Below are positions 1-12,746 of a stretch of 64,000 nt of DNA, piece by piece. The first letter of the stretch is position 1. Each line of letters opens with the position of its first letter. The position numbers were made by a program, and so were the translations under genes. The stretch spans positions 1 through 64,000 of the forward strand of contig QNQO01001178.1 of NCBI GenBank assembly GCA_003290165.1. Direction: 5' to 3'. Under the pieces are notes generated by a model that was not told the origin of the DNA, did not search any database, and saw only the letters and a program-made list of their open reading frames with translations. The stretch comes from Berberis thunbergii (lineage: Eukaryota > Streptophyta > Magnoliopsida > Ranunculales > Berberidaceae).

Positions 1-172
1 AAGCGCTATGCTCTAATTCCGGGAGATTGGATTTAGTCCCGCTATCAATTGATTTCTTCTTTTGTGCTTCTTTATATTAGCATGGCAAATGTCACTGAAA
101 TGGTTTGTTTAAATCTCATAGAACTGCATGAAGTATCAGAATTTGATTAGTCACTTCATTTGTATTTTACAG

Positions 173-3100
173 GGTAGAACTGCTTCTAGCTCAGTTCAAG
201 CTGTTAATCAATTCTCCCTTGGGCAGGCTTCGTCACTTCGTAATCCTGTAAGGGTTTCTCTTCCTGTTACAAGTGGTTTACCTGACTTTGGATCAAACAA
301 TCACAGATGGGCTGTGGTGGATAAGCCCAGGCCAAGGCTGCATGGCGGTGGAGTTTTAAACAATGGGAGTGAAACTCGATTTTTTCGGGGAACAACGTGG
401 GCCTAGGACAAACAGGTCAAAGAACCAATGGGCGCCATCTGTTTCTGTTGAAGCTCATGCAGGCAACAATCTGGATCTACTAGTGCGCATGGAAACATAA
501 TCATTCATACTGATCAATATAACAAGGAAGATTTCTGTGTTGATTATACTGATGCCAAGTTCTTTGTGATAAATCATATAGTGAAGATGATGTGCATAAG
601 AGCATTAAATATAATGTATGGTCTAGTACTATTAATGGAAACAAAAGGCTGGAGAGTGCTTTATGAAGATGCACGGAGAATAGGTGCTGGAAAACCAAAA
701 GGCTGCCCTATATTTCTGTTCTTTTCTGTGAGTACCCTGATCACAAGTTTACTCATACTTAAAATTAGATTTTGTTTTGTAGAAGATGATTTTTCGAATT
801 TTCTAAATCACTGTTCATATCTTGTTTTATGCTTTTACATTTTCATACTTGCACTTTCTTCTTTGTGGAGCTATATTGATGGATAGTTATTCCGTGTACA
901 GGTAAATGCAAGTGGACAATTCTGTGGTGTCGCAGAGATGATTGGTCCGTTGACTTCGACAAGGATATGAATTTCTGGCAGCAAGATAAATGGAGCGGTA
1001 GCTTCCCTGTTAAGTGGCATATAGTGAAAGATGTACCAAACGCTAACTTTAGGCATATCATATTGGAGAACAATGAGAATAAGCCAGTGACTAATAGCAG
1101 AGACACACAGGAGGTAATCACAATTTTTATTTTTATACGCAGAAATTAATGTTGGTCTTATTTACACAACGCACACAAGTTGATGTTTTTGCCTTGGTAG
1201 ATAAGCTAGGTAGAACACGTGCTGCTATTCAGAGTGCCATTTGATATATTTTTTTTCTTCTTCTATTTGTATGTATGGTCTGGACATACAACAAAACTAC
1301 TTTTGGATTATGACTAGATAATAACCGAGCTTATTATAAAATTGTATAAATGATGACAGAGAAACATTGCAAATTATGGTTATTTAATTCGTTTTTCGTC
1401 GTGGTAAGCAGGGGGCTACTCTCGTTTGTTTTTAAAGTAGAAAGAAATAAGAATTACAAGCAGTTATGACATGTGAGGGGATGTTCCCCAAACGAACATA
1501 CGTTGTAGGATCATCTAAAAGCAAGAGAAAGACCAAGGGAGAAGATAATTTGAACATACCACCTAGTCTGTAAACCCAAAGAGAAGAAAGCTGTAAACCC
1601 ACCTGTCTAGAACATTTAGTGTGCCAATCTGCAGCTGGCCTCTATCAAGGATGCACGGACTCGGACACGGACACGGACACGGACACGGATACGACACGGC
1701 GACTCGGCAATTTTCAAAAAATAGGACTCGGCGACACGGTCAAACTTATTTTTTTAATATATTTTTTTTGTAACTCATATGAACATGAAATTATAAATAA
1801 TAATAGTAAACAATCCATACATATCAATAAAACATTCATTCATTCAAAATTTCAAATGCATCATAAAGTCAAGCTCCAAGTCATACTCAAAGCATATGCA
1901 TTTGAGAATGTAAAAACTCATTATTTGCAATATTGATTCACTGATTGAAATACTCATTCTTTGCTAGTGCTAATCTACTTTTTTTTTATTACAGAGAGTC
2001 ACGTATAGTCATATTCATGAAATCAGAATATGGAAGAAGTAGAAAAAACTTTGAGGATGTGTGTTCAATCAGACATGAATCAGAGATTCAGAGCATAACA
2101 AAATCAGTATAGAGTGTTGCAATATCAGCACAATACTCGTTCAAAAAAAAAAAAAAAAAGCAGAAGAGAAAATCAAAGATGAATCAAAGAAGAAATCCGA
2201 GAAGAAAATGATACATAGTCGCATAGACTGATAGAAGAAAATCGCATAAAAAATAAATGAAGAAGAAAAATCGCATAAAAAAAATAAATGAAGAAGAAAG
2301 GTACCTGGAGAAGATCTCAAAAGAGTCTTGATCGACAGTCTGGAGAAGATCTCCATAAGGATGTCCTCAGAAAGTAGAGAAAGGTCCATCGAACCCATCG
2401 AACCCTCTCCCTCTGTCGATCGAACGAACCCTCTCCCTCTGTCGATCGAACGAACCCTCTCCCTCTGTCGAAGTGTCGATCGAACCCATCGAACCCTCTC
2501 CCTCTGTCGATCGAACGAACCCTCTCCCTCTGTCGATCGAACAAACCCTCTCCCTCACCCTGTCGATCGAACCCTCTCCCTCTCCCATTCTGTCGATCGA
2601 ATCCTCTCCCTCTGTCGATCGAACGAACCCTCTCCCTCTGTCGATCGAACAAACCCTCTCCCTCACCCTGTCGATCGAACCCTCTCCCTCTCCCTTTCTG
2701 TCGATCGAACCCTTTCCCTTTGTCGATCGAACGAACCCTCTCCCTCACCCTGTCGATCGAATCCTCTCCCTCTCCCTCTCCCTTCTCTGCTTTCTCTGTT
2801 GGTTTAGGGTTTGTGGGAGGGAGGGGAACCAAATAGTCGAAGAGGGTTTATTTGCAATTGACCGAGTCCGGACCGTGTCTGACCGAGTCCGGACCGTGTC
2901 TGACCGAGTCTGACCGAGTCTTGACCGTGTCCGGACCGTGGTCAACGAATTTTGACCGTTGACCACGTGTCCAATACGTGTCGGGCGCGTGTCGGACGCG
3001 AAATCCGTGTCCGACACGTATTTGACTCGTGACTCGGAGGTTTTTCGAAGAGTCGGTGCATCCTTGGCCTCTATAAATGAATGCAAAGACGTCTTCTTGC

Positions 3101-6100
3101 ATCCCAGCTTGCTTGTCTTTTGAGTTGGATCAATCATAAATTGGGCAGCTGAATACAACAGATTCTGCATTCCATGGAAAGAGGATACTCCTCGGAACCA
3201 CCCCACCTGCAAGCCTAACACTGATGTTTGAAGTTTCGTCAATCTTTTGGATGATACACCCCTCCTCTCTCTCTCCTCCTCTTCCTTTCCTTTTAATCAA
3301 TAAAGACAACTCTATCAACAAAGAAACAAAAAGAGAATACAAAGCTAGTGACTGAGAAGATCATCTAGCTGTATGACTTGATTGACATGTGTAAGTCTCT
3401 GATGACTTAGTCTCAAAGTAGCCATGAGTAGACAGCAGATCATCAATATTTGAGCCATAAGATAAAATCATACTCCTTAGTAGAAGAGAGGTTGGGAGTC
3501 CGAAAGCTCTGAACAGAGACTGGACCCAGGTCCTACTGAAGGTTTTTATCTAGGTCTTTTTACCAAGGGTTTATATTTCCTGAGCTTACGCTCAGTCAAA
3601 GTGTAGGCTATAGTGGGTGCTAGGCGAGGCTGCAAGCGTCAGCCTGCGCCTAGGTCTCCTAGTTTTCACACAAAATTTTACTTGACGACATGTAATTTAT
3701 ACAAAGTAGACAACGTAGTTCTGCTAAATAGGCAATTAAACATCTATTTGATCAAACATTTAAAGTTCATTCATGCATGATCCGTAGTAGTAGAACATCA
3801 AGATAACAACCATGAATTTTAAACATCCAAACCAACGACACAAACGAAAAACCGTGATGAGAGACAGAGAAGGGACCGAGAGACTGAGACAGAGAAGAGG
3901 TTTAGAGACAACAAACAAAATTATTAGTGAATGAGAAACAAAGAAGAGATAAGAGTGTAGAGAAGTAAAATCAGAGAAACAATTGGTCAAATGATCAAGG
4001 ACTCAAGGTGTTGATCAATCAATTGGGAAGGGCAATCCATCCAGTTACATGTCCATCGTCTCATTAAGAAACCAACTGATGCCAACGTGTCATTCAATTG
4101 ATGAATTGGTTTTAAACCTATAGATTCGATTGTTGAAAGTCACCTATTAGATCAATTTGGTTTTAAAACCTTAAGTTTTTCCTTTGTTTGTCGAAGAATT
4201 TGGTTTCAGGTGTGGGTGAAAGGGGCCCTTTGAAGATCTATTTTTTCCTATGACTCATGGTAGAATTCTTACCAAAAGATTGTTTAGGGTGTATTTGGTT
4301 GCATGGAATTCATGGGGGACCATTTATGTTTAAGGCAAATTTGATATAAGTGTGGTGGATCACTTATTACGAGATTGTGATCAAAGGTGGGGATTTGAGC
4401 AACCATGAAATATGGGAATCCAATTGGGGGATTAAAGAGTTGGGATTTTCATATTTTATGGGAGATCAATTCCCACCTTTGATCAAAATGGTCCACCACA
4501 TTCTGATCAAATTTGCCTTAAACATAAGCGAACCTCGTGAATTCTATGCAACCAAACACACCCATAGAAGAAAAGAAACGGTTGTTCAAGTTGGATTTGT
4601 GCTGTGTCAGCATCAAACATTTGGTAGAGAATTGGAACAGGGATTGATCTAATCATCTGGGAGTGTGATTATGGATCATGGTTCTCATGCAATTGTTTGG
4701 TGTATTTGGGTTGTAAGGAATACCAGAACCTTTGAACTCAAAGAAAAGAAAGCAGAGCATGTGATAATGCAAGCTAGGGGCCTGTTTATTGTGTTGGGCT
4801 AAAGCCTTAAAGATGGCAGGGCTTCCAAATCTGCAATGGTGTATGTCTGTATGTGATAGGTTAATTGTATAACAACCATGTGAATAAAACTCCTGTTTTG
4901 TTGTGTTAAAAAGAGTAAGAGAAAGGAATAACTAAAAGAAAAAGCACTGCTGAACATGTGCTGAGTGGGTATGACTAGAGCCCAATGTGGCAGGGTGAGT
5001 TGTCTGGTACACGTAGATGCCATCTTTTACTACATTGGGTGTGACTTGTAATTCTAAGCAACAATAACACTGCCCATCTTATAGCTGCATTGTTCAAAAT
5101 CAGATCTGTAAACCCAAAAGGTCTCTGTTCGAAGCATTTAGTTAATGATTCCCTATTCCATGTTAGTTAGGATACGAAGAACTTCACCACTCCTCTGCGG
5201 CCACCTGACAAGAAATCTACATATCTTGTCTGTGGAATTGATGTTTTTATTTTTATTATTTTTATTTGAAAAATGAAATCTGTAAATTTTGACATTTTAC
5301 TTGGATTCTGAGTCTCTTGATATCATATTATCCAAAGTAGGAAGGCATTCTCCAAAATGAGAGCCTAGAGGCTAGATGTGTCAAAGGGAGATGAAAGGTA
5401 TCTCATGGGTGGATCATCCACAACTGGAACATTAACAGTACCTGATAGATCCATCATCTTCAACTCACTTAATCCACAATCCTGGCCCACTCTAAGCTGA
5501 TTGGCTTACTAGATATTATCTGCCATGTGATTTTATTTCATTTTGATCTTTTGTTTCTCGATATTTGATTACTGGATATTGTCTGACATGTGATTGGTTT
5601 TTTTTTGATCTTTTGTTTCTAGATATTTAATATTTTTCAGTTGTAGCAAGGCTGCAAGAGTACGATAATTATTTCTTCCTTATAATGTACTGTTTTTTAA
5701 TTAGTATGAAATCTGTATTAGTTAACTGGCATTCTGGCAACATTAGATAAGACATTAAATGAATTCTAATCTAATAAACAATCTGATCTCGTGTATATGC
5801 AGATTAAGTTTAGGCAAGGGATGGAGATGCTCAACATTTTTAAAAATTTCATGTTAAAGACCTCCATACTTGATGATTTCATCTACTACGAAGAAAGGCA
5901 GAAGATTTTGCAGGAAGAGAAAGCTCGGCTTCTTGGGAAAAATTACAATAGTTCTTCCTTTGTACCTGCATTTATTCCAAAGAATCCAAACGGTATGGTT
6001 GATAAACCCCCTAGCTCTGATGAAAAATCCTCCCAGGATAACCATTCAGAGAGTTCTGGGAGGACAACAGCTGCAACTGATGGGCAAGTGCCACCAAAAC

Positions 6101-6429
6101 TTGGTACTCCTATTTCATCAAGTAGTGGGGAGGTGGATAGTAAGAAAATTTTCATTGGCAGTCCAAGTGATGTCACAACTGATCTAAACATTGGTTCTCT
6201 CACAATTGAAACAAAGCAAGCTGAACCAAAACCTTCAGCTGCTGCTGTTACTGTAGCAAGTACTGAAGCAGTTGATGTGGTCACAGTGGGTTCGGTGCCC
6301 GTCAAAGTGAATAGTTTTTCCGAAGCTTCCCATGGGATTTTAACAATAGGGACCATTCCCATTGCCCCTAAAGCTCTAACACCAGGCAGCAAGCCAAATA
6401 CAGGTCCTTCTTCTGCGAGTGGTGCATAA
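173..6429 (+). CDS. ECT: YTH-domain m6A reader (ECT-like), 3' part of gene, frame-disrupted
   Basis: Three exons are readable: 173-727, 902-1113 and 5803-6429, joined by GT..AG introns; earlier exons lie left of the window. The translation follows the plant ECT family: a basic linker with VDKPRPR and [10 protein letters not shown], then the YTH domain with [53 protein letters not shown] and [15 protein letters not shown]. The three cage tryptophans (NVW, FWQQ, DKW) are all present. YTH proteins bind N6-methyladenosine in mRNA in the cytosol. The last exon ([15 protein letters not shown]-like helix, then a Ser/Thr/Pro-rich tail of about 150 residues) is fully open and ends in TAA. Upstream, the frame is broken near 380, 470, 573, 660 and 949, although the protein stays recognisable throughout. 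It is either a young pseudogene or a poorly polished stretch. The identity is firm; functionality is unknown. Confidence 0.85.
2318..2398 (-). pseudogene. F-box domain 5' fragment inside the hAT element
   Basis: Read on the minus strand from the ATG at 2398, the frame gives MGSMDLS followed by [20 protein letters not shown]. This fits the F-box consensus (L-P-E-D-I-L-x-x-I-x-S-R-L-x-x-K-x-L-L-R), the SKP1-binding segment of SCF ubiquitin ligases. Similarity stops after about 27 residues at a CAG/GTACC splice-donor-like site (2308-2312), and T-rich intron-like DNA follows. It looks like the first-exon start of an F-box gene captured by the transposon. There is no substrate-binding domain, so it is not a functional gene by itself. 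Confidence 0.6.
2394..2790. repeat. Minisatellite, ~26-bp units, inside the hAT element
   Basis: Imperfect tandem units of the type CCCTCTCCCTCTGTCGATCG plus AACGAA repeat across about 400 bp, with a variant carrying CTCACC or CCATT inserts and an apparent higher-order duplication. The repeat grows out of the sequence next to the F-box start codon. Because it lacks stop codons in several frames it produces long spurious open frames on both strands. Confidence 0.85.
4287..4563. mobile_element. Tourist-like (PIF/Harbinger) MITE
   Basis: The left end GGGTGTATTTGGTTGCATGG and the right end, its near inverse (GCAACCAAACACACCC), make a 277-bp element. It is flanked by TTA and ATA, close to the TWA target of PIF/Harbinger elements. 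The internal sequence is palindromic, with two copies of a GATCAAAGGTGG-like motif in opposite orientation. It lies in the last intron of the YTH gene and belongs to the family of the better-preserved copy at 25307-25636. Confidence 0.75.
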
Positions 6430-7440
6430 CTCGTACAGATCAGAATTGTATGCTGATTTCAAGTAAGCTGAATTGTATTCTAATTTCGAGTAAGCTGAAA
6501 GCTAATGGGTATTACATGCAACACATGTACTTCTTGTTGGGGCTGTTACAGGTTTGTGTGTGGTCATCGTTTTTAGGAAACCCAACTGTACCATACTTAG
6601 GCCACCAGATATAAGTCTTTTGAGTTTCGTTTTTAACAACTGTATTGAATGCTCCGGGGTGGGAGGGCTTTATCTCTTTTTCGAAATTGTTTTGCTTAAC
6701 AACAGGGATGGCTGGGGTTCAGTGGGGATTCTTTATATGTTGTTCTTAACTTGGGGAAGTACAAGTTGTAAGATTTCCCTTTTTTGTTGTTATTTTTTTG
6801 TTCGACAAAATAAATTCAAAATATATAAAGAATTTCTTGGTTATACCGTGTCATACTTGCATCCAGTTTTTTTTTCACCGATCCTTGCAGTTGTATTCTA
6901 TCTATATTGTTTACTGGCCAAGTTTTTTTCATTTTTTTTGTTAAAAGCCTTGGGCTTTCCTGGCCAAGTTATTAAGCTCATTTTGTATGTTCAGGCCAAA
7001 TTATGGTCATATTGCACTGTCATCATTTTATGAGCAAGTTAATTTCATGATATCAATTTTTCCTTTACTTCGTTTGTTTTGGTTCATTTTCCTCTATATA
7101 TATATATTTTTTTTTTCCTTTCGTACTCTACGGCGAGCATATTTTCTGCGGTAATTATTTATTTTCGTGTTTTTTTTAGCAGAATGCCTGCAATGCCCAT
7201 TTTAAAAGGGCCATGTTTCTTTATCATTTCATTCCATACTTCTTTTTTGCTTATTTGATTGATGTTGTTCTATTTTCTCATGCCAAAAATCAACCTTTGG
7301 ATATTTGCAATATTTGATAATTTTTTAAAATATTAATGAAATATGCCTCAGAGTATTGCGACATGTATCCCATTAATATTCCATTTTATTTGCCAATCTG
7401 AACTTAGAAGAAATTTTATTTGATGTAGACCTACTCTTAA
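6430..7440 (+). other. 3' UTR and downstream spacer of the YTH gene
   Basis: No second gene is visible. The first few hundred bases after the TAA are T-rich, like a plant 3' UTR. A 159-residue open frame at 6554-7033 has no recognisable domain, low complexity and the base composition of untranslated DNA. Confidence 0.4.
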
Positions 7441-7442
7441 GT

Positions 7443-7920
7443 ACTAGAGACGGTAGTTTGATTCTGTCTCTAATTAAAAGAGTTGAGACAGAAAAATATT
7501 GCCACTAATGTTTTTGGTAGCTGACTAAGACCATTATCATAAAAACTGTGTTTGTGACGGAAAATCGTTGCTAAATTCATAATAAACTGTAGCTAATTAA
7601 AACATTTGTGATAACATATTAGCTGTCGCTAAGTTTTACAAAAAAAAACTGGTTGCTACGATATAAGCTGTCCCTACTACAAAAAAAATTAATAGCTACA
7701 AATACTAGAGACGACAATCTGATTCTGTCTCTAATTAAAAGATTTGAGACAACAAAATACCGTCACTAATGCTTTTGGTAGTTGATCAAGGGCATAATCA
7801 TAAAAACTGCTTGTGACGGGAAAACCGTAGCTAATTGAAACATTTGGGACTGTATATTAACTGTCGCTAAGTTTTACAAATAAAAACTGGTTGCTACAAT
7901 ATAAGCCGTCTCCGATGATT
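7443..7920. repeat. Tandem pair (~261-bp period) of CACTA-like subterminal sequence
   Basis: Two related blocks, 7443-7703 and 7704-7920, share ACTAGAGACG, CTGTCTCTAATTAAAAG, TGTCGCTAAGTTTTACAAA and TGGTTGCTAC. The first ends in CTACTACAAAAAAAA, which resembles the CACTACAAAAAA terminus of CACTA transposons with a changed first base. The GTCGCTA/GTTGCTA motifs resemble those next to the opposite end at 13810. This may be the left end of a degenerate CACTA element, but no matching 3-bp target duplication was found. Confidence 0.45.
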
Positions 7921-10900
7921 TTTTTTTGAAATATATATATATAAATAAAAAAAACTTTGGTGCGAATAGGTTTGGGATGCACGCCCAAAGCTTTTTTTTT
8001 TTTTGTTAGGCCATCTCCTAAGTAGAGAGGGAAGACCATCGCTTAGAGGGAAGAGCGTCACTGGTGAGGTCACCCGCTGAGACGGTGTGGAGCGTCACCT
8101 GCTGAGAGAGAAGAAGAACATCTCCTTCTTCATCTTCGTCAACTTCAAGGTTGAAGGTGAGTGGGGTTTTTGTTTTTGACAGTGAAAGTGGGAGAAATTT
8201 GGAATTTTTGTGCTCTATTCAGGGTTCAAGGTGATTCAAGTTGAGTAAAAATCAAATCTCTCACTTACCATTTGTTGTTGTGCAGATTTTGTTCAAATCT
8301 GGAATACTCAGTTCAAATCTTGGCTTTTAATACCCATTTCGATTTGAACATTTACCTATGCGTAATCGAAATGGGTAAAGCTCTTTGCAGAGTGTAATTT
8401 TTGTTGATTTTTTGCTTTGAATTCTATCATACCCTTCTTGAGAAAACTGATAGAGAACATGAAAACAGAACAAGAAGTGAGAAATAATGTGAGTGAAAGA
8501 GGCAGATTGGATGAAATGGGTCTATATAACAATGAAAAACTCATCAGTGTGTCTATTTTTAATAGGGATTGTAAAATGTGAGACAAAGTTAGAAGGAGAA
8601 ATCTGGCTCAGCAAGTTTGGTAGCTTTAAAAATTACTGAACAAGACAAAACCTTGTTGTAGATTTGTGGGTTCCTGAGGAAGTCTGAGTTTATGGGAGAG
8701 TTAGTCACAAAAACATGTCGATAGGGGGTTGCCATACTGGACTTAGTCCAGATCTTCTGAGCAGAGAGGCGAAGAGCACGATACGTCTATAAACACACTT
8801 TAAGTAGAGACCAAATCAATACTCAGATTGATAATCCAGAAATAAAAATATATTGAACTAATCATTCAATCAAAATACATAATTACTTTTACAAATATTA
8901 CTGACAGCTTTACATTCACAGCTAAAATTGTCTGGTCCAGTAAATTTTCACAGAGATAGAGTAATTTATGCATTTTCCTTTATCTATCTTATTTGAAGGA
9001 AAGTGCTCCAGGTTTTTCTCGAGAATATGATATATCTTGGCATATTTAATTGGTTTTATTCTTACTTTGGCATTTCTAGCTTTAGAAGTTCTGGCTCTGT
9101 TTGAGGGAAAAAACTTAGAAACTTCTTGGCTTTGAGTGCGGTTTGGAATAATATCCAACATCTTAGACACTTGAAGGCACAACACATAAATTGCTCATCC
9201 CTTGCTTCTCATAGTGCAGACAGATTTTCAAAGAAGGCATAACTGATTTAAGTAGTTGTCATTTGGACCTTTTAGTTCAAAAAGAAATGTTATGAACACC
9301 CCTACCCAGGTGAAAAGAAAAAGTGTGTTAATGTATTGTGTGTTTGTATTAGGGAGGGAGGCGAAGGGGAGATAGGGTTGGACCTGAGATGAGGCAGAAC
9401 CTGAAAAGAAGAGAGATGATGAATGGAGATGGAAACAAAAGCCACTATTAAGGTGCTTTGTTGTTTGAATGATCTCTTTAAATGCAGAGAAGTGTGGTAG
9501 CAGTAAGACTTCAGTTTCAGGCAGTCCATTCTGATACAATGGGGTTCATTGTTATGAATGATTTCTATCTAAAAGCTTTGTCTGGCACCACCATTGCCTT
9601 TGGCAGACTCATAGTTGATGCTGAACCACAATGCCTTTGTCCAGCCACTCTGCTTTACAACTCTAGCCTTCTTGGATAATACATACCACTGTTGTATGTA
9701 ATACCTTGACTAAGGATTCCACATCAAGGACTGCCATACAGTGCGCGGGCTAGCTTGAGTCGTCTGTTTCAAGTAGTGCGGCATGACTAAGATGGTCCAC
9801 AATCAGGGGAATAGGGTTATGGACTATCCGGTGAGGTTTGGTACAGTTTGCATAGGACTGTAATTGCATGGGGTCTGTTTCAGTTAAATGGTATATATGC
9901 TAATTGATTTGCAGTTACTGTGGGGATTTGAGTGAAATTGATAATTAAGTTATAAGCCATGGCGTGTGCAGTGACGGAGATATGATATTGAAGAGCATGT
10001 GGTGGTGGGAACAATGGTCAGATGACGTGATGGTGGGATCGGTGTAGCATCGTGTTGGTTGTGGGACTAATTTGTTTTCATATCATTAGAAGTAGGCAGA
10101 CCAAATTTGCTTTTTATCAATAATAGAGGAACACTGGATGAATTCAGTTTGCTGCGGAAGCTTTGAGAATCTATGGGTCATGCTCACAGTTAAATGTTTA
10201 CCTTCTTTGTTACAGTTTCTTTGAGTTATCATGGCAGTACCACCAATTTCTTTCCTATTTTTGGTAAACAAGACATTTTAGTGTTAAACCGACTATAGAT
10301 TATACATTTTCATACCATTTTGGCAGATTTCATATGGAAGAAATAGGTGTTATTATAGTATCTCTAATCATGTATGTGGTCATATAGACTTGCAAACATA
10401 AGTGATCGAGGCTCTTTTTGGCAACGGCGATATGATCTATAATGATAATTAGATTCTATTGCATAGAATTTGTATGTTTCATCCCCTTTTGACTAGAATC
10501 ATAATGGTCATCTCAACTTGATGAGATGGTGAGGAAGAAAAGGTGAAAACTATACATCCTCCCATAATTGAAACACACTGAAGAGTTCTCTAAACCTTTG
10601 TATTTTGAAGAAGGATGATGGGTTGTCTTATCTCCCTCTGTATTTTGTTGTGGAGCCTTTCATCTACTTTTCTAAAAGCATATGTTCAACTTCACAAGAC
10701 TGGTCAAAACTTAAGTCTCTCTTTTTCTGGATTATGACAATGGGTGGTTGTTTAAGGATTGATTATAGAAGCAAAGCAAAGATAAATCATTTTTAATGAC
10801 AGTTAGTGCTCCCTCTAGTTTAGCTTTCCATGCAATCTATTTATGGGTTGGTGATGATGTTAGTAGGAGAACTTACTAGATTATATGTATGGTTTGATTG

Positions 10901-12018
10901 AATAACCAAATGGATGTCACCCTCACAAATCAATCAATCCATACTATATCACAACCCACAATTAGGCTTGACATGGTTGTCATCTTCTGACACTCCTGAA
11001 CATTACAACCCTTCATGTTAAAAAAAAAAAAATCTCCCACAACTCTGACATCTGAGTCTTATAACTAGAACCAGAAGAAAGATCTAATTAGAGATTCTAA
11101 TCACAGGTAAGTTTTTATTACTAAAATATTTTAGGGGAACATTCTTCGATAGCTAAATCCGTAAACTCTCAAAATATAGGGTCTCAAGTGATTTCTCGCC
11201 CAAAGATCCACATTCTTCGGGTCTGAGATTAGTTGTCGTCAGGAGATCCTTAAAAAAAAAGATGCAAAAAGAAACATCCTCTAATTTTGTTTGGTCGTCT
11301 TAACGTGTATGAACCATATCAATCCCATCAATTATTCATGTGTTGCATTGTAGATCTCCCATATTTATCAAACCTTGCTTCATCATCTCTGTTGAATCTT
11401 GCCATCCCATTTTGAATCATCATGTTTTTTAAGTTTTGGTACGTTATGTTTTGTCTTGTTTTATATTTTATTATTAATTTTTAAAATGATCTGGCTGTAA
11501 TGTATCTAATTTTCTTATCAGGAGTATTTAATGGAATGATTAAATTCAAATATCAATCACTTGATACTGTTAACCAGGTTGTAATGTATATCTAGTTTTT
11601 AAAATGATCTGGCTGTAAATATATCTAATTTTTAAAATCATGCATTTATGAGGATATTTTTGCTTTTCATAAATGCCAATTAATAAATTCAGCTTGATAC
11701 TATTATTCATGTTAAGCTAGATTACAACATGGAAAAAGGTTGGATTAAGCATAATCGTCTCAACACTGAATATCAACTAGGGCTCTGCAGCTTCCTTAAT
11801 GATGTTTTTGAGTTTGTCATTTGATGAAAAGATAAAATGTCCGTGCAAGAGGTTGGATTAGCCAATTTTTGCTTGCTGCCAATTTTTGGTAGCATCTGAA
11901 AAGTCAATTGGCAGCAAGCAAAGAGATTTTAAATACTAAAGTTTGTTTAAAGTCAATTGGTAGCTAGTAGGAATGCTAGTTTGAATGCTGCTTGAATGTC
12001 AGTTTACTGTTTGAAGCT
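7921..12018. other. No recognisable gene; possible degenerate CACTA interior
   Basis: Open frames are short and match no family I recognise. A stretch near 8040-8160 is relatively GC-rich with GAGAGAAGAAGAA and could be an old exon or leader. No transposase motif was seen. Only weak features stand out apart from the inverted repeat at 11868-11922. Confidence 0.4.
11868..11922. repeat. 17-bp perfect inverted repeat (hairpin)
   Basis: TTTGCTTGCTGCCAATT at 11868-11884 is exactly inverted at 11906-11922 with a 21-base spacer. The spacer region also begins a 27-bp sequence (11888-11914) that recurs inverted at 13861-13887. Confidence 0.7.
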
Positions 12019-12210
12019 ATTTCAGTGTTTCAACATTTATTTTAGCGTTTAAATTTCAGCATTGCAGCATTTAATTTTCTTTATTTTAGCGTTTAAATTT
12101 CAACATTTTAGCGTTTAAATTTCTTTATTTAAGAGTTTCAGCATTTATTTCAGCATTTCGGCGTTTAAATTTCAGCATTTTAGTGTTTAAATTTTAGCAT
12201 TTCAGCGTTT
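12019..12210. repeat. AT-rich degenerate tandem repeat (GCGTTTAAATTTCAGCATTT type)
   Basis: About ten imperfect units combine TTTCAGCATTT, TTTTAGCGTTTAAATTT and variants. Flanking it, GTTTGTTTAAAGTCAATTG recurs near 11942, 12230 and 12293. Confidence 0.7.
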
Positions 12211-12746
12211 GTTCAATTAACAATAACAAGTTTGTTTGAAGTCAATTGACAACAAGTTTCAATGTTAGTATTAGCAATGTTTAAATGTTGAAGTTTGTTT
12301 AAAGTCAATTGACTAGTATACTTTCTTGGTTAGTTTGTTTTTGTTTTATTATAGGTTCCTGCAGCCAACCTTGCACTTATCCTTGTTGATTTGATAATAT
12401 GTTCCCTTTACCGTTGTTGATCCTTTAAATGCGCCAACTCAAAATAGAAAAAAATATTTTATTCTATCTAATAAAATGTTGATTAGTAATGTAAAAATGC
12501 AAATTAGTTGTAACTTAAGGTCTCCATTTGAATGTGCAACTTTATGAGATTTGTATTACATAGCTTAAGCATTCAAATTTGTATGCTATTGAACAATATG
12601 TTTCTCATGCATTGCTCTTTCAAAATTTAAAGGTTTAGGTGTTGCTGAATTGATATTGGTTTTGAAGTGGAAGATATGAAAATTTGTAGTATAACACATT
12701 TTGTGGGATGATCGATATGGTGTACAAAATCACATGAATTGTTGTA

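Larger units (their letters stand above)
1646..3066. mobile_element. Non-autonomous hAT-like element with captured F-box fragment
   Basis: Terminal inverted repeats CAAGGATGCACGGACTC (1646-1662) and its inverse at 3050-3066 differ at one base. They are flanked by an exact 8-bp target duplication GCCTCTAT at 1638-1645 and 3067-3074. An 8-bp duplication and a CAAGG-type start fit the hAT superfamily. Subterminal regions are rich in CGGACACGG-like repeats (1660-1740, 2860-3010), possible transposase binding sites. No transposase is present. The element sits in the last intron of the YTH gene and contains a minisatellite and an F-box-like coding piece. Confidence 0.82.

Noticed and set aside
2394..2790. 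CRISPR-like repeat array
   Set aside because: Plant nuclear context and contiguous degenerate units without unique spacers; it is a minisatellite.
2317..2832. Long arginine-rich open frames across the minisatellite (both strands)
   Set aside because: They arise because the 26-bp repeat lacks stops in several frames; no domain, and the amino-acid periodicity follows the DNA repeat.
3570..3690. GCGAGGCTGCAAGCGTCAGCCTGCGCCTAG as a transposon end
   Set aside because: Looks like a decayed terminal region but neither a partner end nor a target duplication could be found.
6554..7033. 159-residue plus-strand open frame
   Set aside because: Lies in the T-rich 3' UTR/spacer of the YTH gene, no recognisable domain, Phe/Leu-rich as expected from composition.
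9228..9679. Overlapping frames of 103 and 65 residues on opposite strands
   Set aside because: No motif, no splice context and no repeat support; a gene could not be argued for either strand.
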